64,000 nucleotides of DNA, taken from NCBI GenBank assembly GCA_016187935.1, contig JACPIU010000014.1:124001-188000 (forward strand), written 5' to 3'. This DNA is from Bdellovibrio sp. GTDB lineage: Bacteria; Bdellovibrionota; Bacteriovoracia; Bacteriovoracales; Bacteriovoracaceae. The position numbers and the translations under genes were made by a program. This document shows positions 1-9,268 of the stretch, one piece after another; position 1 is the first letter of the stretch; each line of letters starts with the position of its first letter. The notes beneath the pieces were generated by a model that saw only the letters and a program-made list of their open reading frames with translations, made no database searches and was not told where the DNA came from.

Positions 1-68
1 CATAAGATTACATTTGTATTCTTGTCCAGTTTAGCAAAGGTGCTGATTTTAGAGGGAATTTTAAAAAT

Positions 69-416
69 TTATGGATGTAAGTCCTTAAGGCAGTAGGGGC
101 ATAAAATGAAAAATTGTCGGTCAAAACTCTGATGACAGATATTACACTGACAAAGCAACTCGAAATCTTCAAGGCCATTTTCCCCTAGGACAAAAACATC
201 TGGTCGCAGGGCCAAGATAGTTTGAGGGTGGGCAAACCAAGTATCGGGGCAGGTGGGGTGGGCCTTAAATTTTCCGGGTGTAACATTGTTCTTTGGTAGA
301 ATCCGCACCTTGATCTCCTGACTCGCAGAAGATCCGACAAGGGGTAGTCCAGCAGCATTGGTTAAAGTTTTAAGTTGTTCGTAAATAGCATTTGGGTTGT
401 GTGGATCTTTTTTCAT
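69..416 (-). CDS. Small zinc-ribbon-like hypothetical protein
   Basis: 115-residue protein of unknown function. Near its C-terminus it has four closely spaced cysteines in two pairs (CQCNIC and CPYC), about a dozen residues apart, the layout of a zinc ribbon. There is no signal peptide or membrane segment, so it is probably cytoplasmic. The ATG at 416 is preceded by an AGGAAG ribosome binding site a few bases upstream, which supports the start. It diverges from queE on the other strand. Zinc binding is inferred from cysteine spacing only; no family name can be given. Confidence 0.6.
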   Translation of the reverse strand: MKKDPHNPNAIYEQLKTLTNAAGLPLVGSSASQEIKVRILPKNNVTPGKFKAHPTCPDTWFAHPQTILALRPDVFVLGENGLEDFELLCQCNICHQSFDRQFFILCPYCLKDLHP

Positions 417-494
417 ATCTTCCTGTTTTTAATGATGAGACATTGGTAAATTTTCTTCAAGATGGGAAAAGATGATGCGGCGCTATTTGCTTGA

Positions 495-1277
495 GTGTTT
501 CAGACCCATTGCATTAATGATGTGATAATGGTATTTGCCGGTACTATGACTCAGCGTTTGAATAATCTCTATCTTAACTCCATCTATTGCGCGACGGAAG
601 GAGAAGGTGCGCTCATCGGCCGACCACAGATTTTTGTGAGAGTGCAAGGGTGTGCCTTAGGGTGTGTTAATTGTGATTCAAAGGATACTTGGGAGTTTGG
701 GGTAAATCCTCCATGCCATGTCGATGATGCTCTTGGGCGGATTTCTGCCCTGGCCAAGCAAGGGTTAAAACGCGTCTCAATTACTGGTGGTGATCCGCTT
801 CATCCAAAGCATACTCCTGGTGTTTTACAGTTAGCGCGTGAGCTTAAGTCGCGAAAATTCTTTATTTCTCTTGAGGCATCAGGCACGAGGATTGTGCATG
901 AGATTTTTGATCTCATAGATTTTATTAATTTTGATTTTAAACCACCGAGTACTAAGATAGATCGCGCATTTGAAAATCAGGCCCAACTTATTATTGAGCT
1001 GGCACAGCAGTATCCTGGTAAATTTCAGATTAAGTCAGTGGTTCAAGATGAGCGAGATTTTACCATCGTTCTGAAGGCCTATAATTTTGTACTAGAGAAA
1101 TTAGGTCACTATGTGACTTTCGACTGGTGTTTAACACCCGTCTACAATCCTGGGGAAGCATTTCCTCAGGAACGTTTTAAGTTGATCTTACAGCTCAATG
1201 AAAATTCAGGTGGAGTTTTTCGTGTGATTGGTCAGCAACACAAATGGGTCTACGGCCCTGACGAAAAACAGGTTTAG
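495..1277 (+). CDS. queE: 7-carboxy-7-deazaguanine synthase QueE (radical SAM)
   Basis: QueE converts 6-carboxy-tetrahydropterin to 7-carboxy-7-deazaguanine in the preQ0/queuosine pathway, using SAM and a [4Fe-4S] cluster. The signature is direct: an N-terminal ATEGEG motif, then RVQGCALGCVNCDSKDTW, with the CX3CX2C cluster ligands and the D-S/T-W typical of the family, followed by SITGGDPLHP, the glycine-rich SAM-binding segment. The length is slightly long because the frame opens at a GTG at 495. The ATG at 546 (protein MTQRLNNLYL) would match the usual QueE N-terminus better, and neither has a convincing ribosome binding site. No other queuosine gene is next to it. A terminator follows directly. 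Confidence 0.9.
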   Translation: MFQTHCINDVIMVFAGTMTQRLNNLYLNSIYCATEGEGALIGRPQIFVRVQGCALGCVNCDSKDTWEFGVNPPCHVDDALGRISALAKQGLKRVSITGGDPLHPKHTPGVLQLARELKSRKFFISLEASGTRIVHEIFDLIDFINFDFKPPSTKIDRAFENQAQLIIELAQQYPGKFQIKSVVQDERDFTIVLKAYNFVLEKLGHYVTFDWCLTPVYNPGEAFPQERFKLILQLNENSGGVFRVIGQQHKWVYGPDEKQV

Positions 1278-1300
1278 CAGGTCTTGAAAAAAATCTGTTA

Positions 1301-1345
1301 TATCCTTCAACGCCCAAGAAAATCAAAATTCGAAGGATAGTTTTT
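1301..1345 (+). terminator. Rho-independent terminator after queE
   Basis: Eight-base arms TATCCTTC (1301-1308) and GAAGGATA (1332-1339) enclose a 23-base loop and are followed by a run of five T at 1341-1345. It sits between the convergent ends of queE and the SprT-like gene. The loop is long, so the terminator may be of moderate strength. Confidence 0.6.
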
Positions 1346-2453
1346 AATTCAAACGTAATGGTGTTGTGCCCTGAGATGGTTCAATGGGTTTTCTGATAGA
1401 CAGCTTTTCTCCTGCACTTTTGCCCAGACGATGTGCCATGGGATCTACTTTGGAACTGGAAAAACTGGCGCGCAGACGTGGATAGGCCCTTTCTTTATGG
1501 AATTGGAGATTGTGCTCAAGAGCTATGAGATCCTTTGAAGATACAGAAGACGAAGGGGAGGCGCGTAGAGCGCTGAGATTTTTTTGAGTCAGACCTTGTC
1601 CAATACCAGTGAAAAAAGAATTTTTTTGTCGTAAACCATGCAGGTTGGGATTTTCTTCCATGGCCTTTCGCCATAGGATTTCCATTTCGCGATCTAAAAA
1701 TGTTGCAACATAATGGGCCATTTCAACATTGGCATAAGGACCGACAGCTTCGAGATAGACGCCATCTTGACCAAGACTGAAACACAAGGCCACCTGAAAA
1801 CTATTGAGGGCCTCATAGATAGCACGCATTTTGGCATTATTTTTTTTCGAAAAGAGGATACGTTTGAGAAAAGTTGTTTCCTGATCGAATCCCTTCTTTT
1901 CCTTAAGCAAATCTAAGTTATGTTGGATAATCAATTGATTAGCTTTGATGGTTGCAAGCTCTGCCTCATGACGATTAGAACTGGAAGCGAGTTCCAGCAG
2001 CTTCTGAACTTTTAAAATCAATCGTTCTGTCACCAGATCGCCTTCGACTTGTGAGTTCGCCTGATTCAGGTCTGCGCGGGCGGCCTGAATTTCATCTCCC
2101 CAACCATATCGCTGGCAAAAGGCGCGATATTCCGGCCCATGATGGGCAATGGTATTTCCATAAAGGAGATAGGTCATGTAATGGGCCATCTCGTGTCGGA
2201 GAATGTTTTGCAGGACGACCTCTTTAGACTCCCATATAAGACGTTCGTTGAGACCAATTTGATAATTATGGGGATCAAAGCTGCCAAGCTTTTCACTTGA
2301 ACGAAACACCGTTACACCTATGGGCATAAGGAGATTCTGGAAGACAAACCTTGTTCTTCTTACTTCAAGGCGAAGTTCATCTCGAATAATGGAGATGAGC
2401 AGGGGAAACACTCGCCTCAGGAAGGTCTCTGTTGTGTTAGAAAAAACTTGCAT
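1344..2453 (-). CDS. SprT-like zinc metallopeptidase fused to DUF2786
   Basis: 369 residues. Residues about 60-130 form an SprT-like zincin: the HEMAH motif at 87-91 gives two zinc ligands and the general-base glutamate, followed by HHGPEY, the usual site of the third ligand in SprT-like proteins. Residues about 145-185 match DUF2786 (ILKVQKLLELASS, then HEAELATIKANQLI), a helical module often found beside SprT-like domains. The remainder is charged, with a basic C-terminus. No signal peptide, so it is likely cytoplasmic. The family relates to SprT/Spartan proteins, some of which cleave DNA-protein crosslinks; that role is not shown here. The start ATG at 2453 has no clear ribosome binding site. 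Confidence 0.8.
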   Translation of the reverse strand: MQVFSNTTETFLRRVFPLLISIIRDELRLEVRRTRFVFQNLLMPIGVTVFRSSEKLGSFDPHNYQIGLNERLIWESKEVVLQNILRHEMAHYMTYLLYGNTIAHHGPEYRAFCQRYGWGDEIQAARADLNQANSQVEGDLVTERLILKVQKLLELASSSNRHEAELATIKANQLIIQHNLDLLKEKKGFDQETTFLKRILFSKKNNAKMRAIYEALNSFQVALCFSLGQDGVYLEAVGPYANVEMAHYVATFLDREMEILWRKAMEENPNLHGLRQKNSFFTGIGQGLTQKNLSALRASPSSSVSSKDLIALEHNLQFHKERAYPRLRASFSSSKVDPMAHRLGKSAGEKLSIRKPIEPSQGTTPLRLN

Positions 2454-2586
2454 AGATCATGGGATATTACTTGATAGAGCAGTTCCCGATCAAGTTATTC
2501 GGACATTTTGTTATAGGTAATGAGACTATTTTTCTGCTCTTACCAAATTTCAAATAGTTCTGATTTAAAGTTATAATTAAGATTAC

Positions 2587-5388
2587 ATGGCCAAACCAAA
2601 AGAAAGAACACATAGCTATGGTAAAAAACGTGAAACGCTGTCTGACGCAGACGGTGATCTTGTTATTGAAAATCAGGAGAACAAACCGCGTGATACTGCC
2701 TCAGCACCCCAAGAAGGTGTTCAAAAGAATAAGCTGGGCGATGGAGAAAAAGTTTTTGACTTCGATATGGAAGTGGCCTTTTGCCCTTGTGTCAGATTTA
2801 GAATTCCTGGTTGTAAGGATAGCATCTGCTTTGAGATTGGCCCTAAATTGCTGATTGGCTCTGATCCCAAGCAATGCAAAATGGTACTAGACCATCCAAG
2901 CGTTTCTCCCGTGCATATGGTGGTTGGTGTGAAGGGAGATTCAGTTATTTTAAAACATGTCAGTCCAAATGGTGTCAAGTTGAAGGGAAAGGCCTTAGAA
3001 ATCAACAAACCCTATAAGATTCCATTCGATGAAAAAATAAAAATAGGTGCGCTTGTCATTGAGGTTTTACGCACCAAACCTTTGGATATTCAGAGCATGA
3101 ATATCAATCGTGCTTGGAAATCCCAGATCGCGGCAGAAAAACCCGCCGGTTATGGAGAGGCAAAGAAAAAGGAAGACGTCGGATTTTTTCGCTCGATCTT
3201 GAATGCCATATTTGGGATTTTTGACCCCAGAGATGAAGAGGAGCGGCAAGATGATGAGGATGATCGTGAATGGGTGACTGAGGAGGAATGGAAGAAGGCG
3301 CCTGAAGGTGATCGTGAAAAGATGAAGGTGATTGAAGCAGGCGAATTAATTGATAAAAATTTTAAAAATGATGATAAACAGAAAATAAAAAAGATTACTT
3401 TTTTCTTTCGACCTCTTTTCCTATTTTTTCATGGTCTCAAAGATGAATTTTCCATCTTCGATATGAAACGGCATAAAAACCTGAAAGGTCAGGTTGAAGC
3501 ATTTAAACGCAAATTAGTTGATATGAAGGCCAAGCATTTGGCACAAAATGCTATCATTCCTGAGGCGCAGGCGATGGCCCTGGCACAGGCGGGAGTTAGC
3601 ACACTCGCTTATGTGGCAAATATGGAATCCAAGCGGGTGGCAAAACTGCTGAAAGTAACCGAAGAGGAGGCCCAGATCGTACAGGAAAAAGTGCGCATGG
3701 GAATAGAGAGCGGGACCTTGGAAAAATCCTCAAAGGAAGTGACGAGCTTTGAGAAAAAGGTGCAAGCGAATGAATCGAAAGTTCAAGTAAAACGTGATCA
3801 TCTGCAAACTGCGGGGCCACTTAAAAGGATTTTTGGTGCTCTCGGTAATTTCTTTTCTATTTTTGGCGCCTTTTATTTCTTGGCCAATAATGAGCAAGCA
3901 AAGGCGATTTTTGATGCGCAGATCGGTCCTCATTTGCACAAGGCATTTATTGAATATATTAAACCTAATATTTTCCTGCTTTGGAAAGGTCCGGGTCCTG
4001 CTTTGGCCTTTATTGAAGTCGTCATGCCATTTGTGGCCTTCCACTTGGCCGTGCAAATACTGGCCCATCTAATTTTTGGTTTGACCCCCGGACAATTTTT
4101 CTTAGGCCTTCGCAATAGTCGAGGATTTTTAGCATCACGATTCCTCGGCCTGGTTCGTTATTTTGTCGGGATAATCACCGGCCCATTTCTCATCTTTGAT
4201 CTTCCCATTTTGTTTAAAAAGAAATCGTTAAAAGAGTTGATCTGTTTAAATACTTTGGTTCGTCGTTCAATTAGAAATCTTTTTGTTGAAATCCTCTCGG
4301 TCATAATTTTCTGTATCACCAGTGTCGTTGGCATTGGTACCTTTTTTTATTTTCTGAAAGAGAAAAATGAACAAAATCTTTTCCTCTTGCCAACCAGTAA
4401 CTTAGGGCAAATGATGGCCCCAGTCTTAGAAAAACTAAACTTTTATTCCAAAGAGTTATATAGCATAAACCGTGAGAGTATTATTTATGATTGGCATCCC
4501 GTGAAAGTAGGTGTGATCACGGGGGAGAGAGAGACATATACCATCCGGGCCTTTCGACGTGAGATGGCGGTTAAATTCGAAACAGCAAACGTTCTTCATA
4601 CCATGCATTGGCTAGAGGTGCATAAAGATGCCCGAGTGCAGCTTGATATCGATACTGGAAGAGTGCTTACGCTGACAGGCCCCTTGCAAGTGGTGGTGGA
4701 CCAGATGACCGGTTCTAAAGAATTTATAATTTATTTGGCCAATGGGGTGTTAGAAAGCCAATCGAAAGTTACGGGAGAGAGCTTATACGTGATTGCCGGT
4801 GATGGGCTTTTTGATATTAGTGAAGGTCGCGTGATCATCGCTAGTCAAGGAACCAACGCGCTGGCTTTGACTTTTGATGGGATTCACCACGTATCAAGGA
4901 TTCAGGGAATGGATTTAAGGGTTTTTGACAGTATTCAGAGGGCGCGAGGCATTTTGGGCCAGATGCTGGCCTCTGGAAAATTTATCCGTCCCACCAAGAC
5001 AGGCTGTCTTACTTTGATGGAAAAGGGTCAGAAGGCCCCGGCCCAACCAGTCAGGCTCCATCCCGATCAGTTTTCTCTGATGGCCAAAGTAACCAAAATA
5101 CCTGAGATGTATGTTTGTAAAAGTCATTCGCCGACTGAAACTCCGAACCCCGCTGACCCGGCCCCACCGCTTCGCGCGGGCGGGGTGATTGATCTGGTGA
5201 AAAGGGAATATATTCCCCCAACCAAGAATGCCCCATGGGATGAATCATATGGGGTTTATGTTTACGACAAAAATGATATTACCTTTGATTCAGAATCGGG
5301 AGCAGTGCAATTTCGAGCAGCGCCTGCTGCTGCCGAACCTTCGCTACTTGATACGTCTACAAAATTAGACAAAACGCTTCGGAAATAA
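2587..5388 (+). CDS. FHA-RDD membrane protein with FecR-like periplasmic tail
   Basis: 933-residue membrane protein. Residues about 75-160 look like an FHA phosphothreonine-binding domain (LLIGSD, SVSPVHM, SPNGVKL). A charged linker contains a strongly acidic stretch near residues 215-235. About five hydrophobic segments follow between about 410 and 600, including an RDD-like unit (TPGQFFLGLR, then a run ending FLIFDLPILF). The last 300 residues lie after the final membrane segment and contain beta-rich sequence resembling FecR, then a motif (GVIDLVKREYIPP, YGVYV, FDSESG) that recurs in the FecR protein at 21767-23641. Inference: an inner-membrane protein linking cytoplasmic phosphoprotein recognition to a periplasmic domain. 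It starts at ATG 2587 with a weak ribosome binding site and converges on sdhB. Confidence 0.75.
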   Translation: MAKPKERTHSYGKKRETLSDADGDLVIENQENKPRDTASAPQEGVQKNKLGDGEKVFDFDMEVAFCPCVRFRIPGCKDSICFEIGPKLLIGSDPKQCKMVLDHPSVSPVHMVVGVKGDSVILKHVSPNGVKLKGKALEINKPYKIPFDEKIKIGALVIEVLRTKPLDIQSMNINRAWKSQIAAEKPAGYGEAKKKEDVGFFRSILNAIFGIFDPRDEEERQDDEDDREWVTEEEWKKAPEGDREKMKVIEAGELIDKNFKNDDKQKIKKITFFFRPLFLFFHGLKDEFSIFDMKRHKNLKGQVEAFKRKLVDMKAKHLAQNAIIPEAQAMALAQAGVSTLAYVANMESKRVAKLLKVTEEEAQIVQEKVRMGIESGTLEKSSKEVTSFEKKVQANESKVQVKRDHLQTAGPLKRIFGALGNFFSIFGAFYFLANNEQAKAIFDAQIGPHLHKAFIEYIKPNIFLLWKGPGPALAFIEVVMPFVAFHLAVQILAHLIFGLTPGQFFLGLRNSRGFLASRFLGLVRYFVGIITGPFLIFDLPILFKKKSLKELICLNTLVRRSIRNLFVEILSVIIFCITSVVGIGTFFYFLKEKNEQNLFLLPTSNLGQMMAPVLEKLNFYSKELYSINRESIIYDWHPVKVGVITGERETYTIRAFRREMAVKFETANVLHTMHWLEVHKDARVQLDIDTGRVLTLTGPLQVVVDQMTGSKEFIIYLANGVLESQSKVTGESLYVIAGDGLFDISEGRVIIASQGTNALALTFDGIHHVSRIQGMDLRVFDSIQRARGILGQMLASGKFIRPTKTGCLTLMEKGQKAPAQPVRLHPDQFSLMAKVTKIPEMYVCKSHSPTETPNPADPAPPLRAGGVIDLVKREYIPPTKNAPWDESYGVYVYDKNDITFDSESGAVQFRAAPAAAEPSLLDTSTKLDKTLRK

Positions 5389-5409
5389 CACCAAACGTAG
5401 AAATAAATA

Positions 5410-6180
5410 CTACATGGTTGGATGTGTGGCCGCTGAACAAAGATACTGGCGATTCATGCGAGCAATATTACTAATGCTGATATTTTTCGGGCAATTGGCT
5501 TCGCATTCGGCTTCATTCGTACAGTTCCCAAAACCTAATTCATCCATTTTTTCCACCATGGATAAAACACGGGTTTTGGCTTCCGCTTGTCCTTGAGGGA
5601 GAAGTCCCAAATGGGAAATTTTGGCAGAAGTAAAGAGCATGGCCGAAGCATTTTTACAGCTGGCCACGCAAGCTCCACAGCCAATACATTGGGCCGCATC
5701 CATGGATAATTCGGCATCGCCCTTTGGAACCAAAAGGGTGTGGGCATCAGGTGCTTGACCTGTACTCACAGTAATAAAGCCACCGGCCTTAATGATTTCA
5801 TCAAAGGCGCTTCGGTTCACCATCAGGTCTTTAAGGACAGGAAAAGGTTTGGCCCTGAATGGTTCGATCACAATGGTATCGCCATTTTTAAATTTTCTCA
5901 TATGCAATTGGCAGGTGGTCGTTTCCTTTTCCGGTCCATGCGCTTGACCATTAATGACCACGCCACACATTCCACAAATACCTTCTCGACAGTCATGATC
6001 GAAGGCCACGGGGTCTTTGCCCTCTTTAATTAATTTATCGTTGAGTTGATCCATCATTTCCAAGAAAGAAACATCCGGTGACACTCCATCAAGCTCATAG
6101 TCAACCATTTGTCCTTTGCTTAGTGAGTTCGCTTGGCGCCAAATTTTGAGACTCAATCTCATGTTATGCTGATCTGACAT
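5410..6180 (-). CDS. sdhB: Succinate dehydrogenase / fumarate reductase iron-sulfur subunit
   Basis: 256-residue electron-transfer subunit of complex II. It carries the N-terminal plant-type [2Fe-2S] ligands ([10 protein letters not shown] and a later cysteine in TTTCQLH) and the C-terminal ferredoxin-like ligands for [4Fe-4S] and [3Fe-4S] clusters ([11 protein letters not shown], then CEANCP). Electrons pass from FAD in SdhA through these clusters to the quinone site. It is the last gene of the order sdhC-sdhA-sdhB, ten bases after sdhA. The non-classical gene order and single cytochrome subunit are those of the b558 family of complex II, found in Bacteroidetes, Chlamydiae and Bdellovibrio-type bacteria. 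It can run as dehydrogenase or fumarate reductase; sequence alone does not decide. Confidence 0.95.
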   Translation of the reverse strand: MSDQHNMRLSLKIWRQANSLSKGQMVDYELDGVSPDVSFLEMMDQLNDKLIKEGKDPVAFDHDCREGICGMCGVVINGQAHGPEKETTTCQLHMRKFKNGDTIVIEPFRAKPFPVLKDLMVNRSAFDEIIKAGGFITVSTGQAPDAHTLLVPKGDAELSMDAAQCIGCGACVASCKNASAMLFTSAKISHLGLLPQGQAEAKTRVLSMVEKMDELGFGNCTNEAECEANCPKNISISNIARMNRQYLCSAATHPTM

Positions 6181-6190
6181 ATATCGGCTC

Positions 6191-8113
6191 CTATTTATAA
6201 CTACGCTGAGCTAATTTAACATGTTCAAATTTCAGTTCTTCCACGTTGCGAATGGGTTTTGTACCTTCACCTTGCCATTCCCAAGCCGCCACGTGACAGA
6301 ATTTTTCATCATCTCGCATGGCCTCATTGTCCTTCGTTTGGGATTCCTCTCTGAAGTGCCCACCGCACGACTCGGGTCGCTCAAGTGCATCTAAGGCCAT
6401 GAGTTCGCCCAATTCCAAGAAGTCAGCAAGACGACCGGCCTTTTCTAATTCAACGTTCACTTCACTGCCACTTCCCGGAATCCTAACATCACGCCAGAAC
6501 TCTTCTCGAATAGCAGGAATTTCTTTGAGAGCATGTTGGAGACCTTTGGCATTTCTAGACATGCCCACATCGTCCCACATTATTTTGCCCAGGGCCTTAT
6601 GGAAATCATCCACGGTGCGTTTGCCTTGAATCTTGAGAAGACGCTGGAAACGCTCGCTAGATTCATGTAAAGCCTTTTCAAATTCGGGGTGATCAGTTTT
6701 GAGGCCATCAGGTTTGTAATCAGCAAAATATCCACCGATAGTGTAGGGGATGACAAAATATCCATCGGCAAGTCCTTGCATAAGAGCAGAAGCCCCCAGT
6801 CTGTTGGCACCATGGTCGGAAAAGTTTGCCTCACCTAAAACAAAAAGCCCCTCTAGATTGCTCATGAGGTTGTAATCAACCCACAGTCCACCCATGGTAT
6901 AATGGCTAGCGGGATAGATGCGCATCGGCACTTGATAGGGGTTTTCCGCCGTAATTCGTTCGTACATATCGAAAAGATTGCCATATTTTTCTTTGACGAC
7001 ATTGAGTCCATCCCTCTTGATGGCATCCCGGAAATCTAAATACACCGCCATTCCCGAAGGACCCACTCCTTTTTTCTGATCGGCCTGAAACTTGGCATTT
7101 CGACTGGCGACATCGCGAGGAACCAAATTGCCAAATGATGGATAGATCCTCTCTAAGTAGTAATCCCTCTCTGCTTCTGTCACCTCGTTAGGTGGGCGCT
7201 TATCTCCCACTTTGCTAGGAACCCATACGCGTCCGTCATTTCTCAGAGATTCACTCATGAGTGTCAGTTTTGACTGATTGTCTCCATGGACAGGAATGCA
7301 GGTCGGGTGAATTTGTGTATAGCAGGGGTTTCCAAAAAATGCGCCTTTTTTGTAGGCACGCCAAATAGAGGAAGCATTGGATGCTTTGGCATTAGTGGAA
7401 AGATAAAAAACATTGCCATAACCACCGGTGGCCAAAATAACCGCATCGGCGACGTGCTTGCTAAATTCTCCCGTGACCACATCTCGCACAATAATTCCGC
7501 GGGCCTTGCCGTTGACCATGACCAAGTTAACCATCTCACTGCGCGTATGCAGTTTAACTTTACCGTGAGCGGCTTCCTTCATGAGTGCCGAGTATGCTCC
7601 GAGCAGCAGCTGCTGTCCCGTCTGCCCACGGGCGTAAAAAGTCCGTGAAACTTGGGCACCACCGAAAGAACGATTCGAGAGGTAGCCACCGTAATCGCGC
7701 GCAAAAGGTACACCTTGGGCCACGCACTGATCAATAATGTTGACCGAGACTTGGGCCAGACGATAGACGTTGGCTTCGCGCGCCCGGAAGTCTCCACCTT
7801 TGACCGTATCGTAAAAGAGGCGCCATATTGAATCGCCGTCGTTAGTGTAATTTTTGGCAGCGTTAATGCCTCCTTGAGCGGCGATAGAATGGGCCCTGCG
7901 CGCTGAATCCTGAATACAGAAGACATCGACGTTGTAACCAAGCTCGGACAAACTTGCGGCAGCTGAAGCCCCCGCCAGTCCGGTTCCCACTACGATGACC
8001 CGATATTTTCTTTTATTGGCGGGGTTGACTAGTTTTAATTTGAAGCGGTGATTGTTCCAACTATCTTGAATTGATCCACCAGGAACTTTTCCATCAAGTT
8101 TTTTGATAGTCAT
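6191..8113 (-). CDS. sdhA: Succinate dehydrogenase / fumarate reductase flavoprotein subunit
   Basis: 640-residue catalytic subunit of complex II, oxidising succinate to fumarate with covalent FAD. The N-terminal dinucleotide-binding motif is [27 protein letters not shown] holds the histidine that carries FAD in this family. HPTCIP and the C-terminal HYTMGG and [14 protein letters not shown] are substrate and FAD-binding segments. The length is typical of the b558-type complex rather than of E. coli SdhA (588). A strong AGGAGGG ribosome binding site precedes ATG 8113. It lies between sdhC and sdhB with gaps of only a few bases, so all three are one operon. The protein faces the cytoplasm, bound to the inner membrane through SdhB and SdhC. 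Confidence 0.97.
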   Translation of the reverse strand: MTIKKLDGKVPGGSIQDSWNNHRFKLKLVNPANKRKYRVIVVGTGLAGASAAASLSELGYNVDVFCIQDSARRAHSIAAQGGINAAKNYTNDGDSIWRLFYDTVKGGDFRAREANVYRLAQVSVNIIDQCVAQGVPFARDYGGYLSNRSFGGAQVSRTFYARGQTGQQLLLGAYSALMKEAAHGKVKLHTRSEMVNLVMVNGKARGIIVRDVVTGEFSKHVADAVILATGGYGNVFYLSTNAKASNASSIWRAYKKGAFFGNPCYTQIHPTCIPVHGDNQSKLTLMSESLRNDGRVWVPSKVGDKRPPNEVTEAERDYYLERIYPSFGNLVPRDVASRNAKFQADQKKGVGPSGMAVYLDFRDAIKRDGLNVVKEKYGNLFDMYERITAENPYQVPMRIYPASHYTMGGLWVDYNLMSNLEGLFVLGEANFSDHGANRLGASALMQGLADGYFVIPYTIGGYFADYKPDGLKTDHPEFEKALHESSERFQRLLKIQGKRTVDDFHKALGKIMWDDVGMSRNAKGLQHALKEIPAIREEFWRDVRIPGSGSEVNVELEKAGRLADFLELGELMALDALERPESCGGHFREESQTKDNEAMRDDEKFCHVAAWEWQGEGTKPIRNVEELKFEHVKLAQRSYK

Positions 8114-8115
8114 TG

Positions 8116-8787
8116 TTAATTCCCTCCTTGCAGGTAGCAGTAAATGGGAAAAGCCGAATAACCTAGAGCGACAAAAACACCAAAGGCTTTAGAAACAAAG
8201 CGGATACAGCAATTATATTTCGGATGATTGACACCCAAAGACTGGAAGGCAGACCAAAATCCATGGAATGCATGCATTCCTGCAGCCGCCATGGCCAAGA
8301 TATAAAGCCCCACATGCCACTCGATTTGGAAATATTCGATCACCAATTTATGCAGGTCTCGCATGACAACGCCGTTATAGGTGGCTTCATAATGAGGGCC
8401 GTATTTGAGACTCACGACGTGCCAAATTAAAAATGTCAGAATAATGAAACCTGTAATTGGCATCGTCGATGAGCTTAATGTAGCTCCTCGACCGCTGTGG
8501 ACACTCACATAATAGGGTTCGGGTCGTGCCGCCCTGTTCTCAAGAGTTACTTTGATGGCCAAACAAATATGAGAAAGAAAAATAAGCACTAGGATAGCTT
8601 CAGCTATGTAGATAAAGGGATTCGAAATCAATTTGTGTGAGTAAGTGTTAAAAAATTCTGGGCCAAAATAGATGAGAAAGTTTCCCGCCATATGCGTGAG
8701 GAGAAATCCGCATAAAAGCAACCCGCTCGCCGCCATAAGTTGTTTTTTGACAATGGATGTTTTGACGTACTTGAGCAAATACGACAT
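8116..8787 (-). CDS. sdhC: Succinate dehydrogenase cytochrome b558 subunit
   Basis: 223-residue membrane anchor of complex II with five hydrophobic helices and conserved histidines for two b hemes ([35 protein letters not shown]). It matches the b558 family, in which one polypeptide replaces SdhC plus SdhD. The frame is open to 8901, but the start at 8787 is chosen because AAAGGAGAGG lies six bases upstream and the protein then begins [16 protein letters not shown], as usual for the family. First gene of sdhCAB; the promoter must lie in 8788-8950. Confidence 0.93.
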   Translation of the reverse strand: MSYLLKYVKTSIVKKQLMAASGLLLCGFLLTHMAGNFLIYFGPEFFNTYSHKLISNPFIYIAEAILVLIFLSHICLAIKVTLENRAARPEPYYVSVHSGRGATLSSSTMPITGFIILTFLIWHVVSLKYGPHYEATYNGVVMRDLHKLVIEYFQIEWHVGLYILAMAAAGMHAFHGFWSAFQSLGVNHPKYNCCIRFVSKAFGVFVALGYSAFPIYCYLQGGN

Positions 8788-9073
8788 ATGCCCTCTCCTT
8801 TCAGTTTTGGCCAAGTCCCTTGACCGATTCGAGAAAATGTTTGGATAAGTGTTGGATAGTATAGTGGAAGCATTGTCATTGGTTAAGATAATATTTATCA
8901 ATTTTTAATCAAAAAACTTTAAAATCTGAAGTAGAAATGATGATGAAAAATGGAGAACGCGAGCGGGTCATTAAATTGAATAACTGACGCCCTGTGGCGT
9001 GTCGAGATTCTGACGGTTAAAATTTTTTGCGATGCGAAATTACTATAGATCAAATCTTATATATTAGGTACTT

Positions 9074-9175
9074 ATGATGACGCCAGAGAAGTTTATCTCG
9101 TCGGCAAGATTGGCACATTGGTTGCAATACCAATATATGTGTGTGTGGGAGGAAAGAAGAAAGGATTTTTTCTGA
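9074..9175 (+). CDS. Possible 33-residue small ORF in the sdhC-glpD gap
   Basis: The only clear structure in the 480-base gap between sdhC and glpD. ATG ATG at 9074 opens a 33-codon frame (MMTPEKFISSARLAHW..., rich in Trp, Tyr and Arg) ending at 9175, and a strong terminator hairpin follows 20 bases later. There is no good ribosome binding site and no convincing sigma70 promoter. The unit could equally be a small non-coding RNA that ends at the same terminator. A short bulged hairpin lies upstream at 8986-9003 (GACGCC / GGCGTGTC). Confidence 0.25.
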   Translation: MMTPEKFISSARLAHWLQYQYMCVWEERRKDFF

Positions 9176-9194
9176 ACTCCGTAAATGTCTCTCG

Positions 9195-9223
9195 AAAAGG
9201 CCCAGCTTCTGTTGGGCCTTTTT
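9195..9223. terminator. Bidirectional Rho-independent terminator
   Basis: AAAAGGCCCA (9195-9204) pairs with TGGGCCTTTT (9213-9222) around an eight-base loop, with T-runs on both strands. On the minus strand it closes the operon that ends with glpD; on the plus strand it ends any transcript from the small ORF at 9074. Confidence 0.8.
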
Positions 9224-9268
9224 CATTTATTCTTCATTTCTGAAGATCTGATGTCGCTGAATTTGTCT

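Noticed and set aside
1-68. Possible minus-strand start codon at the left edge
   Set aside because: Only an ATG at 1-3 is visible, with no ribosome binding site; cannot be supported.
1713-1916. Plus-strand ORF inside the SprT-like gene
   Set aside because: Shadow frame of a clear gene with no ribosome binding site or own motif; the same applies to the other antisense ORFs.
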